A DNA stretch of 64,000 nucleotides from Desulfogranum mediterraneum DSM 13871. Its GTDB lineage: Bacteria > Desulfobacterota > Desulfobulbia > Desulfobulbales > Desulfobulbaceae. Of the stretch, positions 63,840-64,000 are shown piece after piece; within the stretch, counting starts at the first letter, position 1; every line of letters starts with the position of its first letter. Position numbers and translations under genes: made by a program. The stretch lies in NCBI RefSeq assembly GCF_000429965.1, contig NZ_AUCW01000003.1:186001-250000 (forward strand), read 5' to 3'. The notes under the pieces are model-generated. The model saw only the letters and a list, made by a program, of their open reading frames with translations. It made no database searches and was not told where the DNA came from.

Positions 63840-64000
63840 TTAGAGATACTGCCTGTCCTGCGGCATCCAGGAACCCGGCTCGACCATATCCGGTTCACGC
63901 TCACGATCCACATAGGTCTTCTCTAAATCATCCTTGCTCATACCACTCATCTCATCGAGCATCTGGTCATACTTGCCGGCCTCGATCTCGGTCACCCGAC
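63840..64000 (-). CDS. 3' end of the gene upstream of the flavoprotein
   Basis: The frame ending at TAA 63840-63842 is open to the right edge and gives a 52-residue C-terminus containing VTEIEAGKYDQMLDEMSG and ending PGSWMPQDRQYL. It is acidic, without Cys. It belongs to the same operon, 39 bases before the flavoprotein start, and is likely a partner subunit, possibly an iron-sulfur protein. The family cannot be recognised from this fragment. Confidence 0.6.
   Translation of the reverse strand, partial: RVTEIEAGKYDQMLDEMSGMSKDDLEKTYVDREREPDMVEPGSWMPQDRQYL

Overview
The window is a GC-rich, gene-dense chromosome segment. The gene content suggests a strictly anaerobic Desulfobacterota bacterium, perhaps Desulfobulbales-like: a CoA-disulfide/persulfide reductase with a rhodanese tail, a fumarate-reductase-type flavoprotein, a selenocysteine-containing SelW-like protein, many PAS/REC signalling proteins, and a dcw cluster next to a complete ruv set. 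This placement is inferred from protein families; no rRNA or tRNA gene was seen. Almost every gene is on the minus strand, so operons read from high to low coordinates.

Region 1 (1-16.4 kb): end of a PHP-family phosphatase; a HEAT-repeat/receiver protein; a FAD/NAD persulfide or CoA-disulfide reductase; a DUF190-crcB pair (fluoride export) behind a large AsmA-like protein; a PAS histidine kinase whose ATPase motifs look eroded, with a response regulator ending in a cysteine-rich module; a glycosyltransferase; a second, intact histidine kinase; and a TIGR03960-type radical SAM protein.

Region 2 (16.5-33.2 kb): the division and cell wall cluster, read as mraZ-rsmH-ftsL-ftsI-murEF(fused)-mraY-murD-(74-aa zinc-ribbon protein)-murG-murC-murB-ftsQ-ftsA-ftsZ. 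This is the most unusual part. ftsW is missing from its usual place between murD and murG, which holds a small translationally coupled four-cysteine protein. The FtsI homologue has lost its catalytic Ser and Lys (SxxK reads GLIQ), has no SxN motif and reads KAG for KTG, yet keeps its membrane anchor, pedestal and PASTA domain. No ddl is present. Upstream of mraZ are four 10-bp-phased MraZ-type repeats next to a sigma70-like promoter.

Region 3 (33.2-43.3 kb): a 1 kb spacer with REP-like palindromes, then ruvB-ruvA-ruvC-yebC, rlmE, a CCA-adding/poly(A) polymerase family enzyme, a PP-loop ATPase, recN, a divergent DtxR-family regulator, and a hidden 76-codon SelW/Rdx selenoprotein with an in-frame UGA and a SECIS-like hairpin.

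Region 4 (43.5-60.7 kb): a type II secretion system. On the minus strand the order is a large CFI-box surface protein, gspG-H-I-J-K-L-M-N-C-D, a 2.2 kb degraded insert, then gspE. gspF is on the opposite strand and overlaps gspE tail to tail. GspD carries a C-terminal TPR extension. The insert holds an AraC remnant, a small acidic ORF, a terminator-ended structured element and REP-like repeats.

Region 5 (60.7-64 kb): a molybdopterin-binding-domain protein with a Cys-rich tail, a strong terminator, a fumarate-reductase-type flavoprotein with the covalent-FAD histidine replaced, and the 3' end of its upstream neighbour.
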